A stretch of 64,000 nt of DNA from Maribacter sp. PR1 (GTDB lineage Bacteria; Bacteroidota; Bacteroidia; Flavobacteriales; Flavobacteriaceae). The notes beneath the pieces were generated by a model. That model ran no database searches, was not told the origin of the DNA, and saw only the letters and a program-made list of their open reading frames with translations. A program made the position numbers and the translations under genes. How positions within the stretch are numbered: the first letter of the stretch is position 1; each line of letters opens with the position of its first letter. Where the stretch lies: NCBI RefSeq assembly GCF_028464145.1, contig NZ_JAQPCG010000005.1:1-64000 (forward strand). The letters run 5' to 3'. Below are positions 53,039-61,566 of this stretch, piece by piece.

Positions 53039-54103
53039 ATGTCCGTAAAAACAACCTTTACCATGAATGAATCTTTTCCCATGAATGCCTGGTACGCCAC
53101 GGCATGGGATGTGGAACTGAAGCATGAACTGTTGGCACGTACCGTCTGCAATAAGAAACTGGTCATGTTCCGGAAGAAAGATGGTACCCCCGTAGTGTTG
53201 GAGGATGCCTGCTGGCATCGGTTATTGCCGTTGTCCAAAGGAAGTCTAAGGGACGATACCGTCGTCTGCGGCTACCACGGATTGGAATACAACAGCGATG
53301 GCCGCTGTTCCTATATGCCCTCCCAAGAAACCATAAACCCCTCCGCCTGTGTGCGCTCCTATCCCGCGGTACAGAAATATCGGTTTATCTGGGTGTGGAT
53401 GGGCGACCCTGCCCTGGCCGATGAAGCCAAAATTCCCGATATGCATTGGAACGACGACCCGGAATGGGCCGGGGATGGCAAGATGATCGAGGTAAAATGT
53501 AATTACCGATTGGTGGTGGATAACTTGATGGACCTTACCCACGAAACCTTTGTACATGCAGGAAGTATTGGCGACCGCAATGTGGCCGAAGCGCCTTTTG
53601 ATGTACATTACGATGAACATACGGCCACGGTGACCCGATGGATGAAGGGCATTGACCCGCCACCATTTTGGAAAAGCCAACTGAACAAGAAAATAAAATA
53701 CGACGGACGCGTAGACCGTTGGCAGGTCATCAAGTTTCAGGCGCCCTGTACGGTGAATATTGATGTTGGGGTGGCCATTGCCGATACGGGAGCCCCGGAG
53801 GGCGACCGCTCACAAGGGGTGAATGGCTATGTGCTGAATACCATGACCCCGTCCACCAACCAGACCTGCTACTACTTTTGGGCCTTTGCCCGTAATTATA
53901 ACCTACAGGACCAGAGCAACACGATTGAATTGCGGGAAGGAGTCGCCAAAATTTTTCAGCAGGACGAGGATATTTTGGAAGCGCAGCAACAGGCCATTAA
54001 TGCCAACCCGGAACGGGAATTCTATAACCTGAACATCGATGCCGGGGCCATGTGGTCGCGCAGGATAACGGATAAGATGGTGGAAAAGGAACAACAAGCG
54101 TGA
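53039..54103 (+). CDS. Rieske oxygenase, vanillate O-demethylase oxygenase-like
   Basis: A 354-residue cytoplasmic protein. The Rieske 2Fe-2S cluster ligands are C58-x-H60 and C77-x2-H80. The mononuclear iron site is in DNLMDLTHETFVHAG near 161-175. The start FPMNAWYATAWD is the typical opening of VanA-type enzymes. It would remove the O-methyl of vanillate (as formaldehyde) to give protocatechuate, using electrons from the reductase at 54458. Other methoxylated aromatics are possible substrates. A later ATG at 53063 could also be the start, but the ribosome-binding site aaaggat favours 53039. Confidence 0.85.
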   Translation: MSVKTTFTMNESFPMNAWYATAWDVELKHELLARTVCNKKLVMFRKKDGTPVVLEDACWHRLLPLSKGSLRDDTVVCGYHGLEYNSDGRCSYMPSQETINPSACVRSYPAVQKYRFIWVWMGDPALADEAKIPDMHWNDDPEWAGDGKMIEVKCNYRLVVDNLMDLTHETFVHAGSIGDRNVAEAPFDVHYDEHTATVTRWMKGIDPPPFWKSQLNKKIKYDGRVDRWQVIKFQAPCTVNIDVGVAIADTGAPEGDRSQGVNGYVLNTMTPSTNQTCYYFWAFARNYNLQDQSNTIELREGVAKIFQQDEDILEAQQQAINANPEREFYNLNIDAGAMWSRRITDKMVEKEQQA

Positions 54104-54136
54104 GTTCTAACGATGATAAAATATTGAATTAAAAGT

Positions 54137-54366
54137 GTCAGGTCGAGCTGTCACATCGAGCCTTTCGTATTGCTCCGCAAGGTGCGTTCAAAGAAAACAC
54201 GTTTTCTTTTCACCCAATGCTCAAGATAAACTAAAGTCGAGATGCGAGGCCTCAAAAGGATAGAATACAAAAAAATGTCAGGTCGAGCGCAGTCGAGACC
54301 TCGTTCAAGATACGATTGTCGAATAACCCCTCGACTCCCTTCGACTGCGCTCAGGGCAGGCCGCTC
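54137..54366 (+). repeat. Dispersed repeat block between oxygenase and reductase
   Basis: Holds a long-form copy interrupted by about 60 bases (54139-54252), a core copy (54281-54300), and an inverted diverged copy (tcgactgcgctcagggca near 54341-54358). The block separates two genes that must work together. Confidence 0.85.
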
Positions 54367-54457
54367 AGTGGCCGTGTAGAGGACGGGTATTTTAGGAAGA
54401 CAGTATTTTGCAATAAAAAATAAAGGATATAAAAATCGAACTCCGAAAGTAAGAATA

Positions 54458-55438
54458 ATGCGATACAGAAATACATGGGAAGAGGCCACCATCGAGGCCG
54501 CCGAACAGGTGGCCGTGAATGTGATGCAATTCAAGATCAGGCCCAAAAACGGAACCCAAAAGTTTACGGTAGGCGCCCATTTGGATGTCTCCGTATTGAT
54601 CAACGATATTCCCGAAATTCGGAGTTATTCCCTCGTGGGGAGCTATGCACCCCATGCCCCCTATACCATTGCCGTAAAGCGCTTGCGACAAAGTAGGGGA
54701 GGTTCCCAATACATGTGGAGTCTGAAAGCAGGAAGTAAAATAAAGATATCCCAGCCTACCAACCATTTTGAACTGGGCTTTGGTGCGACGGACTATCTTT
54801 TGATTGCCGGTGGTATCGGGATTACACCCGTTGTGGGCATGGCGCAGCAGTTGGCGGACCGACCGGGGAAAAACGTACGCATGCTCTATTTGGGGCAATC
54901 CCAGGCCGAAATGCCCTTTATCGAAACCCTGCAGGAGGTATTGGGGGGCCGACTCACCCTACATTATAGTGATGACGAAGGTTTTTACGATACGGCCCAG
55001 ATTTTGGAATTGACGAATGAAAAGACACAGGTGTATCTCTGCGGGCCTATAGGGTTGATGAACGCCGTACGCAAAACCTGGGAGGAAAGTCCCTTTGAAA
55101 CCACAAACCTACGGTATGAAACCTTTGGAGCTTCCGGACTGTTCGCTCCACAGAAGTTTATCGTGACCATCCCCCGGTTTAAAAAGCAAATCGAGGTACA
55201 GGAAAATGAGACGTTGCTGCATGCCTTGGAAGCTGCGGATATTGATGTGATGTACGATTGCAAAAAAGGGGAATGTGGCCTCTGCCAAGTGGATATTCTG
55301 GAGTATTCTGGGGACATAGACCATCGGGATTTCTTTTTTAGCGAGGCCGAAAAAGGGGAAAACAAAAAAATGTGCGCCTGTGTCAGTAGGGTCGCCAACG
55401 GCAACATCACCATTGACACCGCTTATCGCGGAAAGTAG
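54458..55438 (+). CDS. Ferredoxin reductase, vanillate O-demethylase reductase-like
   Basis: A 326-residue electron-transfer protein of the phthalate dioxygenase reductase type. An FMN/FAD-binding barrel (about 1-100, IRSYSLVGSYAP) is followed by an NAD-binding domain (about 105-215, LLIAGGIGITPVVGMAQQL, VYLCGPIGLMNAV). The C-terminal plant-type 2Fe-2S domain (about 235-326) has the ligands CKKGECGLC and a later Cys in KMCACVS. It passes electrons from NAD(P)H to the Rieske oxygenase upstream. The pair forms a two-component demethylase, although a 354-base repeat-filled gap separates them. Confidence 0.88.
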   Translation: MRYRNTWEEATIEAAEQVAVNVMQFKIRPKNGTQKFTVGAHLDVSVLINDIPEIRSYSLVGSYAPHAPYTIAVKRLRQSRGGSQYMWSLKAGSKIKISQPTNHFELGFGATDYLLIAGGIGITPVVGMAQQLADRPGKNVRMLYLGQSQAEMPFIETLQEVLGGRLTLHYSDDEGFYDTAQILELTNEKTQVYLCGPIGLMNAVRKTWEESPFETTNLRYETFGASGLFAPQKFIVTIPRFKKQIEVQENETLLHALEAADIDVMYDCKKGECGLCQVDILEYSGDIDHRDFFFSEAEKGENKKMCACVSRVANGNITIDTAYRGK

Positions 55439-55476
55439 CGATGTATTTTTTATGTAAGCGGAATACAAAAAGGTGT

Positions 55477-55720
55477 TGTCACTTCGAGCGCAGTCGAGAA
55501 GTGCTTTAACAACGTAATGTCGAAGGGAGTCGAAGTGTATTGTCACGAAACTGAGCAGCCTGTTCTGAGCATAGCCGAAGCAGGACCTCAAAACGACCTG
55601 AAACCAAAAATGTCAGGTCGAGAAGCCTGTGCTGAGCGTGGACACTGAGCGTAGCCGAAGTGAAGTCGAAAAATGTCAGGTCGAGCTGTCACATCGAGCG
55701 CAGTCGAGATGCGAGACCTC
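55477..55720 (+). repeat. Dispersed repeat block at the edge of the catabolic cluster
   Basis: At least three copies, some diverged, occupy 55477-55500, 55590-55670 and 55675-55720, the last in the full 40-base form. It is the rightmost set seen. After it come 275 A+T-rich, gene-free bases leading to the defence-like island. Confidence 0.8.
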
Positions 55721-55994
55721 ATTTAACATTCGCTAAATCATCTAGCCTCTCGACAAAGCTCGTGGTGAGAGTTCTTTATAATTGATTGAGAATATGCATT
55801 TTATAACTTTATGTATTTCTGTAAGAAAAGTCCCTAGATAATTTTTATATTGCAAGTAGCTAGCGATAATCACCTTCCCCTACTATTCTAGTGTTATTGA
55901 CATTAGGCCTTTAAAAAGAAAGATATATACTTTAATATTCGTTAGATGTATAATCAACAATGCACAGATACAATTGTTGGGCATACTTTAAAGC

Positions 55995-56723
55995 ATGAAT
56001 AGAAAACTTGGAACATACAAGACATCTCCTAATTTAAGCTCAGAAACTTTATTTCATTTTACTGGAAACTTCGAAACTTTGAGGTTAATAATGAAAAACG
56101 GGTTTCAAGCTCGTTGGGTTTATGAAAAATTACCGGGTAGAAAATTAGCATATTTCACAAAAACAGTTTGCTTTTGTGATATCCCACTAGGGCTAATTAA
56201 AGAGCATGTTAATTGGTACGGTACATACGGTATTGGAATCAATAGACCAATCGCAAGAACCCATGGCTTGTCTCCAATCATGTACTTTCATTCAAAATCC
56301 CCAAAATTTCCAAATGGCAGTTCTAAACGAACAGTTGATTGGTTTAACGAATTTAAGTTTACTAGTTACCTAAAGCAAATAAGAGGAAAGCAAATGTTCT
56401 TTAATGATTTGTATGAACCATTTTGGAAATGGAAAACATTTTATAATGAGAGAGAATGGAGATATTTCCCTACTTACAATAAAACCAATGTTATCAAATA
56501 CAAGAAAGAAACAGAGCTTGAAGAAAGGAGAAATGAGTTGAATAATAACAACGAATTGCCATATTTTTCATTTGAACCAGAATGGATAGAATACCTCTTG
56601 ATTAATGACCCGAAAGAGATTGAAGGACTAATCAAAATTTTGAAAACAAAAAAGTATGAGCCTCACTTTGATAATCTTTTGACTAAAGTGATGACATTTA
56701 AGCAAATAAGAAAAGATTTTTGA
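55995..56723 (+). CDS. AbiGi-family protein (abortive-infection antitoxin type)
   Basis: A 242-residue cytoplasmic protein matching the AbiGi family. It has LFHFTGNFETLRLIMKNGFQARW near 20-42, the strongly conserved TVCFCDIPLGLIKEHVNWYGTYGIGINR near 62-89, and the late EREWRYFP near 155. In the lactococcal AbiG system AbiGi pairs with a nucleotidyltransferase toxin AbiGii. No AbiGii-like gene lies next to it, so it is an orphan or serves another toxin. It opens the right-hand defence-like island. Confidence 0.78.
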   Translation: MNRKLGTYKTSPNLSSETLFHFTGNFETLRLIMKNGFQARWVYEKLPGRKLAYFTKTVCFCDIPLGLIKEHVNWYGTYGIGINRPIARTHGLSPIMYFHSKSPKFPNGSSKRTVDWFNEFKFTSYLKQIRGKQMFFNDLYEPFWKWKTFYNEREWRYFPTYNKTNVIKYKKETELEERRNELNNNNELPYFSFEPEWIEYLLINDPKEIEGLIKILKTKKYEPHFDNLLTKVMTFKQIRKDF

Positions 56724-56841
56724 AATAGAACCTAATGCCCAAGAATACCTATGCGTAATTTCCTTATGGCCAATGGTCATAATTAAAACGATGTATGTAA
56801 GTAGACAAAACATTTACGTTATTTAGAATTCGTAGCAAAAA

Positions 56842-57684
56842 ATGGATTGGAAAGATTATGAAAATATAACCAAGTATATCTATGAAGAATTAGGGAGGAA
56901 AACAGGTGTAAAGATAATGGGATTTGGAAATTCTTTTAAATTGAAAGGGAAATCTGGTGTATCACACCAAATAGATATTTTGTCAAGTCATTCTGATGGA
57001 CTTCATGATTACCTGACAGCAATCGAATGTAAATATTGGAATAAAAAAATAAACAAAGACATTGTCATGAAAATCGTCTCGATTGTTGAGGACACAAACA
57101 TTCAGAAGGGTGTAATAGTTTCAAAAAGAGGATATACGGAAGACGGAATATCATTTGCTAAGCATAAAAACATAGGTCTTGTTGAGCTAAGAGAGCTCGA
57201 GGTTGGAGAGCAAAAAGAAAACGATAAGGAAACCGGCTTCCCAATAGGTGATTTGATTATAAATTATAAAATAAAAAGAAAAAGACCAAAAATATTAAAT
57301 ATGCAATTTGATTCTGTAAACAGAAATCAGAAATTAGATATAATAGAAACAAATCAAATGACCATTAGACTCGAAAATGGAAATGAAGTCGCCCTAAATG
57401 AGTATATATTTTCTTTTAAGGAAGAATTAAATAAACAGGAAATCAATAAAAGAATAAAGAAATACTATGAATTAGAAAATGCGAATCTCATTAACAAGTT
57501 GAGTAAAGAAATAACAAGAATAAATGGGCTAACATTTACTGGTATACTGGAAGAGAAGAATATGGATAATACTCTTCATTTTAATATTGTTGACAAAGTT
57601 TGGTTAATTATGAAATCGATTTTTGAAAATGATTCATACAATATTTCAAAATTAGGAATCATAAAAAAAAATAAAAATTACTAG
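56842..57684 (+). CDS. Mrr-like restriction endonuclease-fold protein
   Basis: A 280-residue protein. The N-terminal domain (about 1-125) has the PD-(D/E)xK layout of Mrr-type enzymes: Asp45 in SHQIDIL and E62-x-K64 in AIECKYW, with VIVSKRGYTEDGISFAKHKNIGLVELREL after it. Such domains cut DNA, often modified or foreign. The C-terminal half (about 130-280) is charged and of unknown type, perhaps for target recognition. It lies 118 bases after the AbiGi gene on the same strand. No methyltransferase partner is present. Confidence 0.7.
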   Translation: MDWKDYENITKYIYEELGRKTGVKIMGFGNSFKLKGKSGVSHQIDILSSHSDGLHDYLTAIECKYWNKKINKDIVMKIVSIVEDTNIQKGVIVSKRGYTEDGISFAKHKNIGLVELRELEVGEQKENDKETGFPIGDLIINYKIKRKRPKILNMQFDSVNRNQKLDIIETNQMTIRLENGNEVALNEYIFSFKEELNKQEINKRIKKYYELENANLINKLSKEITRINGLTFTGILEEKNMDNTLHFNIVDKVWLIMKSIFENDSYNISKLGIIKKNKNY

Positions 57685-57835
57685 GCAAGCTGCTTGTAAA
57701 CAACTACGAAATGTAAACTACATGAAACGCATCGTATACAGGACATAATAATCAAGTTAAAAAAGCCAACGAGCAAATAGCACATGTGATTTTTTGCCAA
57801 CACATAAGCCAACGCTAGATAAGTATTAATTGAAT

Positions 57836-58801
57836 ATGATAAAACTAACCGAAATTGGATTGACATTTACAGATGGCGACGAATGGGAAGCTTTTTGTCA
57901 AAGTTGCTTAAAGATAAAACACCAAAATCATAATTTTAAGTCTGTGCCAGCGGATTCAGGTGGTGATTACGGACTTGATGGTTATAATTCAATCGGTGAC
58001 GCTTACCAATGTTATTGTCCAGAAAAAGAATATACTGATAAAGAACTTTATGAGCATCAAAGAGATAAAATAACTACGGACGTTCAAAAATTATTCGATT
58101 ATCAAGTTAAATTAAGAAAAATACTCAATGGTAATAAAATAAAAATTTGGCATTTCACTACACCTTTGATTAAATCCAAGGAATTGATTTTGCACTGTAA
58201 TACAAAAGAAAATCTAGTTAAAAGTTGGAATTTGGACTTTATAGATGATGACTTTGAAATTGGTTTAAAAGATTATGAATATTTTCTGCCAGAAATTCCT
58301 AGCGTAATTGATACAGAAAGACTATTAAAACCAATTACATATCAAGAAATAGACTTCACTAGTACTGAACCGACTAATCAAAAAATAGAAGACTTTAAGT
58401 CTGTATATGAAAACAACACCTTTGTCGAAAATGGTTTAAGAAAAAATGCAAAACTTTTTCCTGATAATCCTAAAAAAAATTATGCTCAAAACATAGTTGG
58501 TCTTACCGATTCACAGATTAAAGACTTCCTAGTAGGGGAAGATATTTTAGAGAAATGGTCAAATTTTAATAACAAGCTTTATGAAAAATTTGTTCGGGTA
58601 AGAAATACACTGGGAAAGAGAGTAGCAAAAGAAAGTCTTATTCCTGTTAATGATAACAGAGAAAAGCTTAAAGAAATAGACAGTACTGTAAAAGCACTTA
58701 TCAATAAAGAATTTCATTTTTTATCAGAATCTAATAAGGAAGAATTAACAGCGTATTTGGTTTCTTTTTGGATTTTAGAATGTTCATTAGATTTTAGTTA
58801 A
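57836..58801 (+). CDS. Nuclease-like effector component of a three-gene ABC system
   Basis: A 321-residue protein from the ATG at 57836 (a TTG two codons earlier is less likely). Residues about 12-80 resemble a restriction-nuclease fold: DGDEWEAFCQSCL, the GGDYGLDGY turn with candidate catalytic Asp, and AYQCYCPE in place of the E-x-K element. The rest is helical, ending with FLSESNKEELTAYLVSFWILECSLDF. Its stop abuts the start of the next gene, and the third gene overlaps the second, so all three form one transcript. By position it is the effector of an ABC three-component system. Confidence 0.6.
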   Translation: MIKLTEIGLTFTDGDEWEAFCQSCLKIKHQNHNFKSVPADSGGDYGLDGYNSIGDAYQCYCPEKEYTDKELYEHQRDKITTDVQKLFDYQVKLRKILNGNKIKIWHFTTPLIKSKELILHCNTKENLVKSWNLDFIDDDFEIGLKDYEYFLPEIPSVIDTERLLKPITYQEIDFTSTEPTNQKIEDFKSVYENNTFVENGLRKNAKLFPDNPKKNYAQNIVGLTDSQIKDFLVGEDILEKWSNFNNKLYEKFVRVRNTLGKRVAKESLIPVNDNREKLKEIDSTVKALINKEFHFLSESNKEELTAYLVSFWILECSLDFS

Positions 58802-59263
58802 ATGCAGGAAAACAAATACATATCATTCACAGAAAGAGAAATGCCTTTATACGTTAACTACAGACCTATGTATAAGGTTTCCCAAATTCTTTTAATACTT
58901 TATTTCAATGGTTATGCAGGTAAAGCGAGCTTGCTAAAGCTTCATATGTTTTCTTGGGCTTTAAAATCATACGAAAACTTGAATATTCTTAAAGATTTTG
59001 TAACCTCAAATTATCAAAAAAAACTTCAGTTTTTCGGTATTGAATCAACCTTAAATAGAGCATTAAATTTAGCCTACGCTGAAAAATTAGTTGACTTTGA
59101 TAAAGGTAATTATAAGCTTTTAGAGAAGGGACGAAAGTTTGTAGAACAAATAATTGAAGATGACGCTTTGTTTGTAGATGAAAAACAGGTTTTAAAATTA
59201 ATCGGAAAGAAGATTCCGGAAAAAATTATTAACGGATTAATAAATCAATGGAAGAATGCTTAA
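58802..59263 (+). CDS. Small middle component of a three-gene ABC system
   Basis: A 153-residue helical protein with winged-helix character (KASLLKLHMFSWALKS near 40-56, then LNLAYAEKLVDFDKGNYKLLEKGRKFVEQI near 93-122). Proteins of this size and pattern occur between the effector and the SMC-like ATPase in three-component ABC defence loci. It starts immediately after its upstream partner and overlaps the ATPase gene by eight bases. The role, probably linking ATPase and nuclease, is inferred. Confidence 0.62.
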   Translation: MQENKYISFTEREMPLYVNYRPMYKVSQILLILYFNGYAGKASLLKLHMFSWALKSYENLNILKDFVTSNYQKKLQFFGIESTLNRALNLAYAEKLVDFDKGNYKLLEKGRKFVEQIIEDDALFVDEKQVLKLIGKKIPEKIINGLINQWKNA

Positions 59264-61280
59264 AATAAGAGCCTTAAAAATAACAATCAATACTGACAAA
59301 GGTATTTATGGAACACCACTTCTTCAGTTTAGTGATAGTTTAACAATAATAAAAGGTTTCAATTCAACAGGAAAAAGTACGCTGTTTCAGTCAATTTTAT
59401 TTTGTCTAGGTTTAGAAGAACTTATTGGAGGTAAAAACGAGAAAACAATGCAATCTGTTCTTAAAAGCGAAATACTTAATAACGAGAATAAGATTGAAGC
59501 AAATGTAATTGAATCAAATATTCTTTTAGAAATTGAGGGTAATACTATCGTTACAGTAAAAAGATATATCTCTAGTGAATCAAAAAATTCAGGATTAGTC
59601 GAAGTTTTTAATGGACCACTTTTAACAGAGCCTAAACAATATGACTATGTCCCTATGTATGTTCACGACAAAGGAGCAGCTGATAGTAAAAATGCTTTTG
59701 GCTTCCATTCTTTTCTTGAGAATCTTATGGGTTGGGAATTACCGCAAGTGCAATACAAAGATGGAAGCTTTAGAAAATTATATCTTCAAAATATTTTCCC
59801 TAGCTTCATTATTGAGCAAAAAGCAGGTTGGACAGACTTTCTAGCAACGATTCCGTACTATGCATTATTAGATAAAGAAACAAGAGCATTAGAATTTCTT
59901 CTGAATCTAGATTCTTGGAAAATACAACAACGTAAATCAAAATTAAAACAAGACAAGAATGATTTAATATTTGATTGGAGAAACAAATACAATGAATTTA
60001 AATCACTTGCTAACCAAATAGCTTGTCAAATAAGAGGTGTTGGAACTCAACCTGAAATTATAGACTCTACTAATTCAGTTTATTTAGTATATGAAACAGA
60101 GGAAAGAACATATAACATATCTGAATATATTTCCACACTTGAAGAAGAATATGAAGAATTGGTTGATTTAGAGGTTCCAAATGTTGGTGAAGCAGCAGAG
60201 GAGTCTGAATTACGAATTAATAGGCTAAATGAACAATTAAGTAATTATTCTATTAATCTCTCATCAACAATTAATCAAAAGAATTTAGCAATAAGTAAGT
60301 ATAAGTCTTTTGAAGAAAGGCTTTTAGAACTTGAAAATGACAAGGTTCAAAATGAGTATCATCTAAAAGTTAAAAAGAAAGGTGCTGAACAAGGTTTTGC
60401 AATCGCACACGACAATTGTCCGTATTGTAGTCAAGGTCTGAATGATTCATTACTTCCTAAAGATATTGAAATTGTTCCGATGCAGATAGAGGAAAATCTG
60501 GAATATCTAAAGGCGCAAATTAATCTAATCAAAATTTATATCTCAAATCACAAAAACGACATCTCTGATTTAGAAAAACGTATTGACCTTTTCAACATTA
60601 AAATTTCAGAAACAAGAAGTGATATCCGAACTCTTAAAACACAATTAACTAGCGACAACCGATTACCATCAATTGAACTAATAGAAAAGCGATTGAAGTT
60701 AAAAGCAAGACTCGATTTGTACCGTAGAAAATACGAAGAGTTAGCCTCATTTCAAGAAGATTTCAAGAGTTTATCGGACGAATGGTTACAAATATTAAGT
60801 GAAGAAAAGAAGTTGCCAAAATCACTTTCTGCATTCGATTACAAGAAAATATCGGAGTTGGAAAGAATATTTAAAGAACTACTTGGCGAATTTCATTACA
60901 GGAGTAAAACAATTGACAGTATAAGTATATCAAGAGATACCTTAATGCCTGTGGTAGACAGATATTCTTTAAAATTTGATTCATCAGCAAGTGATTTTAC
61001 CAGAGCAATTTGGAGTTATACTATTGCTTTAAAAGAAACTTCTGAAAAATTTGATTGTAATCATCCTAAACTTTTCATCCTTGACGAACCTGGACAACAA
61101 GAAGCTGGAGATAATGACCTTCAATTTTTGTTAAAAAGATTAGGTAATTATGATAGTACTCAATCAATTGTCTTTTCTTCATTTCATCAGTCTGAAGAGA
61201 CTTTTAGAGCCTGTACTAAAGATGTTGATTATGAACTTATCGATTTAGGTAAAGAAAAATTTATTAAAAAATATAATTAA
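59256..61280 (+). CDS. SMC/Rad50-like ATPase of a three-gene ABC system
   Basis: A 674-residue ATPase. Walker A is GFNSTGKST at 34-42. The arms are long charged coiled coils (about 210-385 and 400-545). The tip holds a Rad50-type zinc hook C-P-Y-C near 388-391. The C-terminal lobe has Walker B with LFILDEPGQQ near 606-615. Such proteins sense or tether DNA ends in conflict systems related to Lamassu. Its partners are the two genes directly upstream. No other repair gene is near, which supports defence over housekeeping. Confidence 0.8.
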   Translation: MLKIRALKITINTDKGIYGTPLLQFSDSLTIIKGFNSTGKSTLFQSILFCLGLEELIGGKNEKTMQSVLKSEILNNENKIEANVIESNILLEIEGNTIVTVKRYISSESKNSGLVEVFNGPLLTEPKQYDYVPMYVHDKGAADSKNAFGFHSFLENLMGWELPQVQYKDGSFRKLYLQNIFPSFIIEQKAGWTDFLATIPYYALLDKETRALEFLLNLDSWKIQQRKSKLKQDKNDLIFDWRNKYNEFKSLANQIACQIRGVGTQPEIIDSTNSVYLVYETEERTYNISEYISTLEEEYEELVDLEVPNVGEAAEESELRINRLNEQLSNYSINLSSTINQKNLAISKYKSFEERLLELENDKVQNEYHLKVKKKGAEQGFAIAHDNCPYCSQGLNDSLLPKDIEIVPMQIEENLEYLKAQINLIKIYISNHKNDISDLEKRIDLFNIKISETRSDIRTLKTQLTSDNRLPSIELIEKRLKLKARLDLYRRKYEELASFQEDFKSLSDEWLQILSEEKKLPKSLSAFDYKKISELERIFKELLGEFHYRSKTIDSISISRDTLMPVVDRYSLKFDSSASDFTRAIWSYTIALKETSEKFDCNHPKLFILDEPGQQEAGDNDLQFLLKRLGNYDSTQSIVFSSFHQSEETFRACTKDVDYELIDLGKEKFIKKYN

Positions 61281-61388
61281 AATATCAGCAAATTAAACCA
61301 TCTGAATTTAAAATTGGCGAAAGCTTTAACTAAATCGAAAACATATAACCATAATAATTAGGTGTGGCCTTTGGTGAAGTTATTCAAA

Positions 61389-61455
61389 AACCAAAATCTC
61401 TCTTTCCTAAATTCCCTGGCGCAACGTCAACAAGGTTTTTGAAGTAAGGAAATTG
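61389..61455 (-). pseudogene. Remnant of an AraC-family gene 3' end
   Basis: On the minus strand the sequence reads as YFKNLVDVAP followed by a shifted FRK-like end. It aligns base by base with the 3' end of the AraC gene at 63547 (shared blocks ctttcctaaa, ggcgc and ggttttt). One base is missing just before the ggcgc block, which breaks the frame. It lies in the gap after the ABC ATPase gene and has no upstream remainder, so it is the scar of a gene cut off by the island. Confidence 0.55.
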
Positions 61456-61566
61456 AAAGAATGTTAATTCGGTTTTGTTAACTTTAGCATCCATCGATAA
61501 GTCTTAATCAACATAAACAATGCTAAACGGTGTACATCTTCAGGCGCTGCACCTAACCTTATTTCT

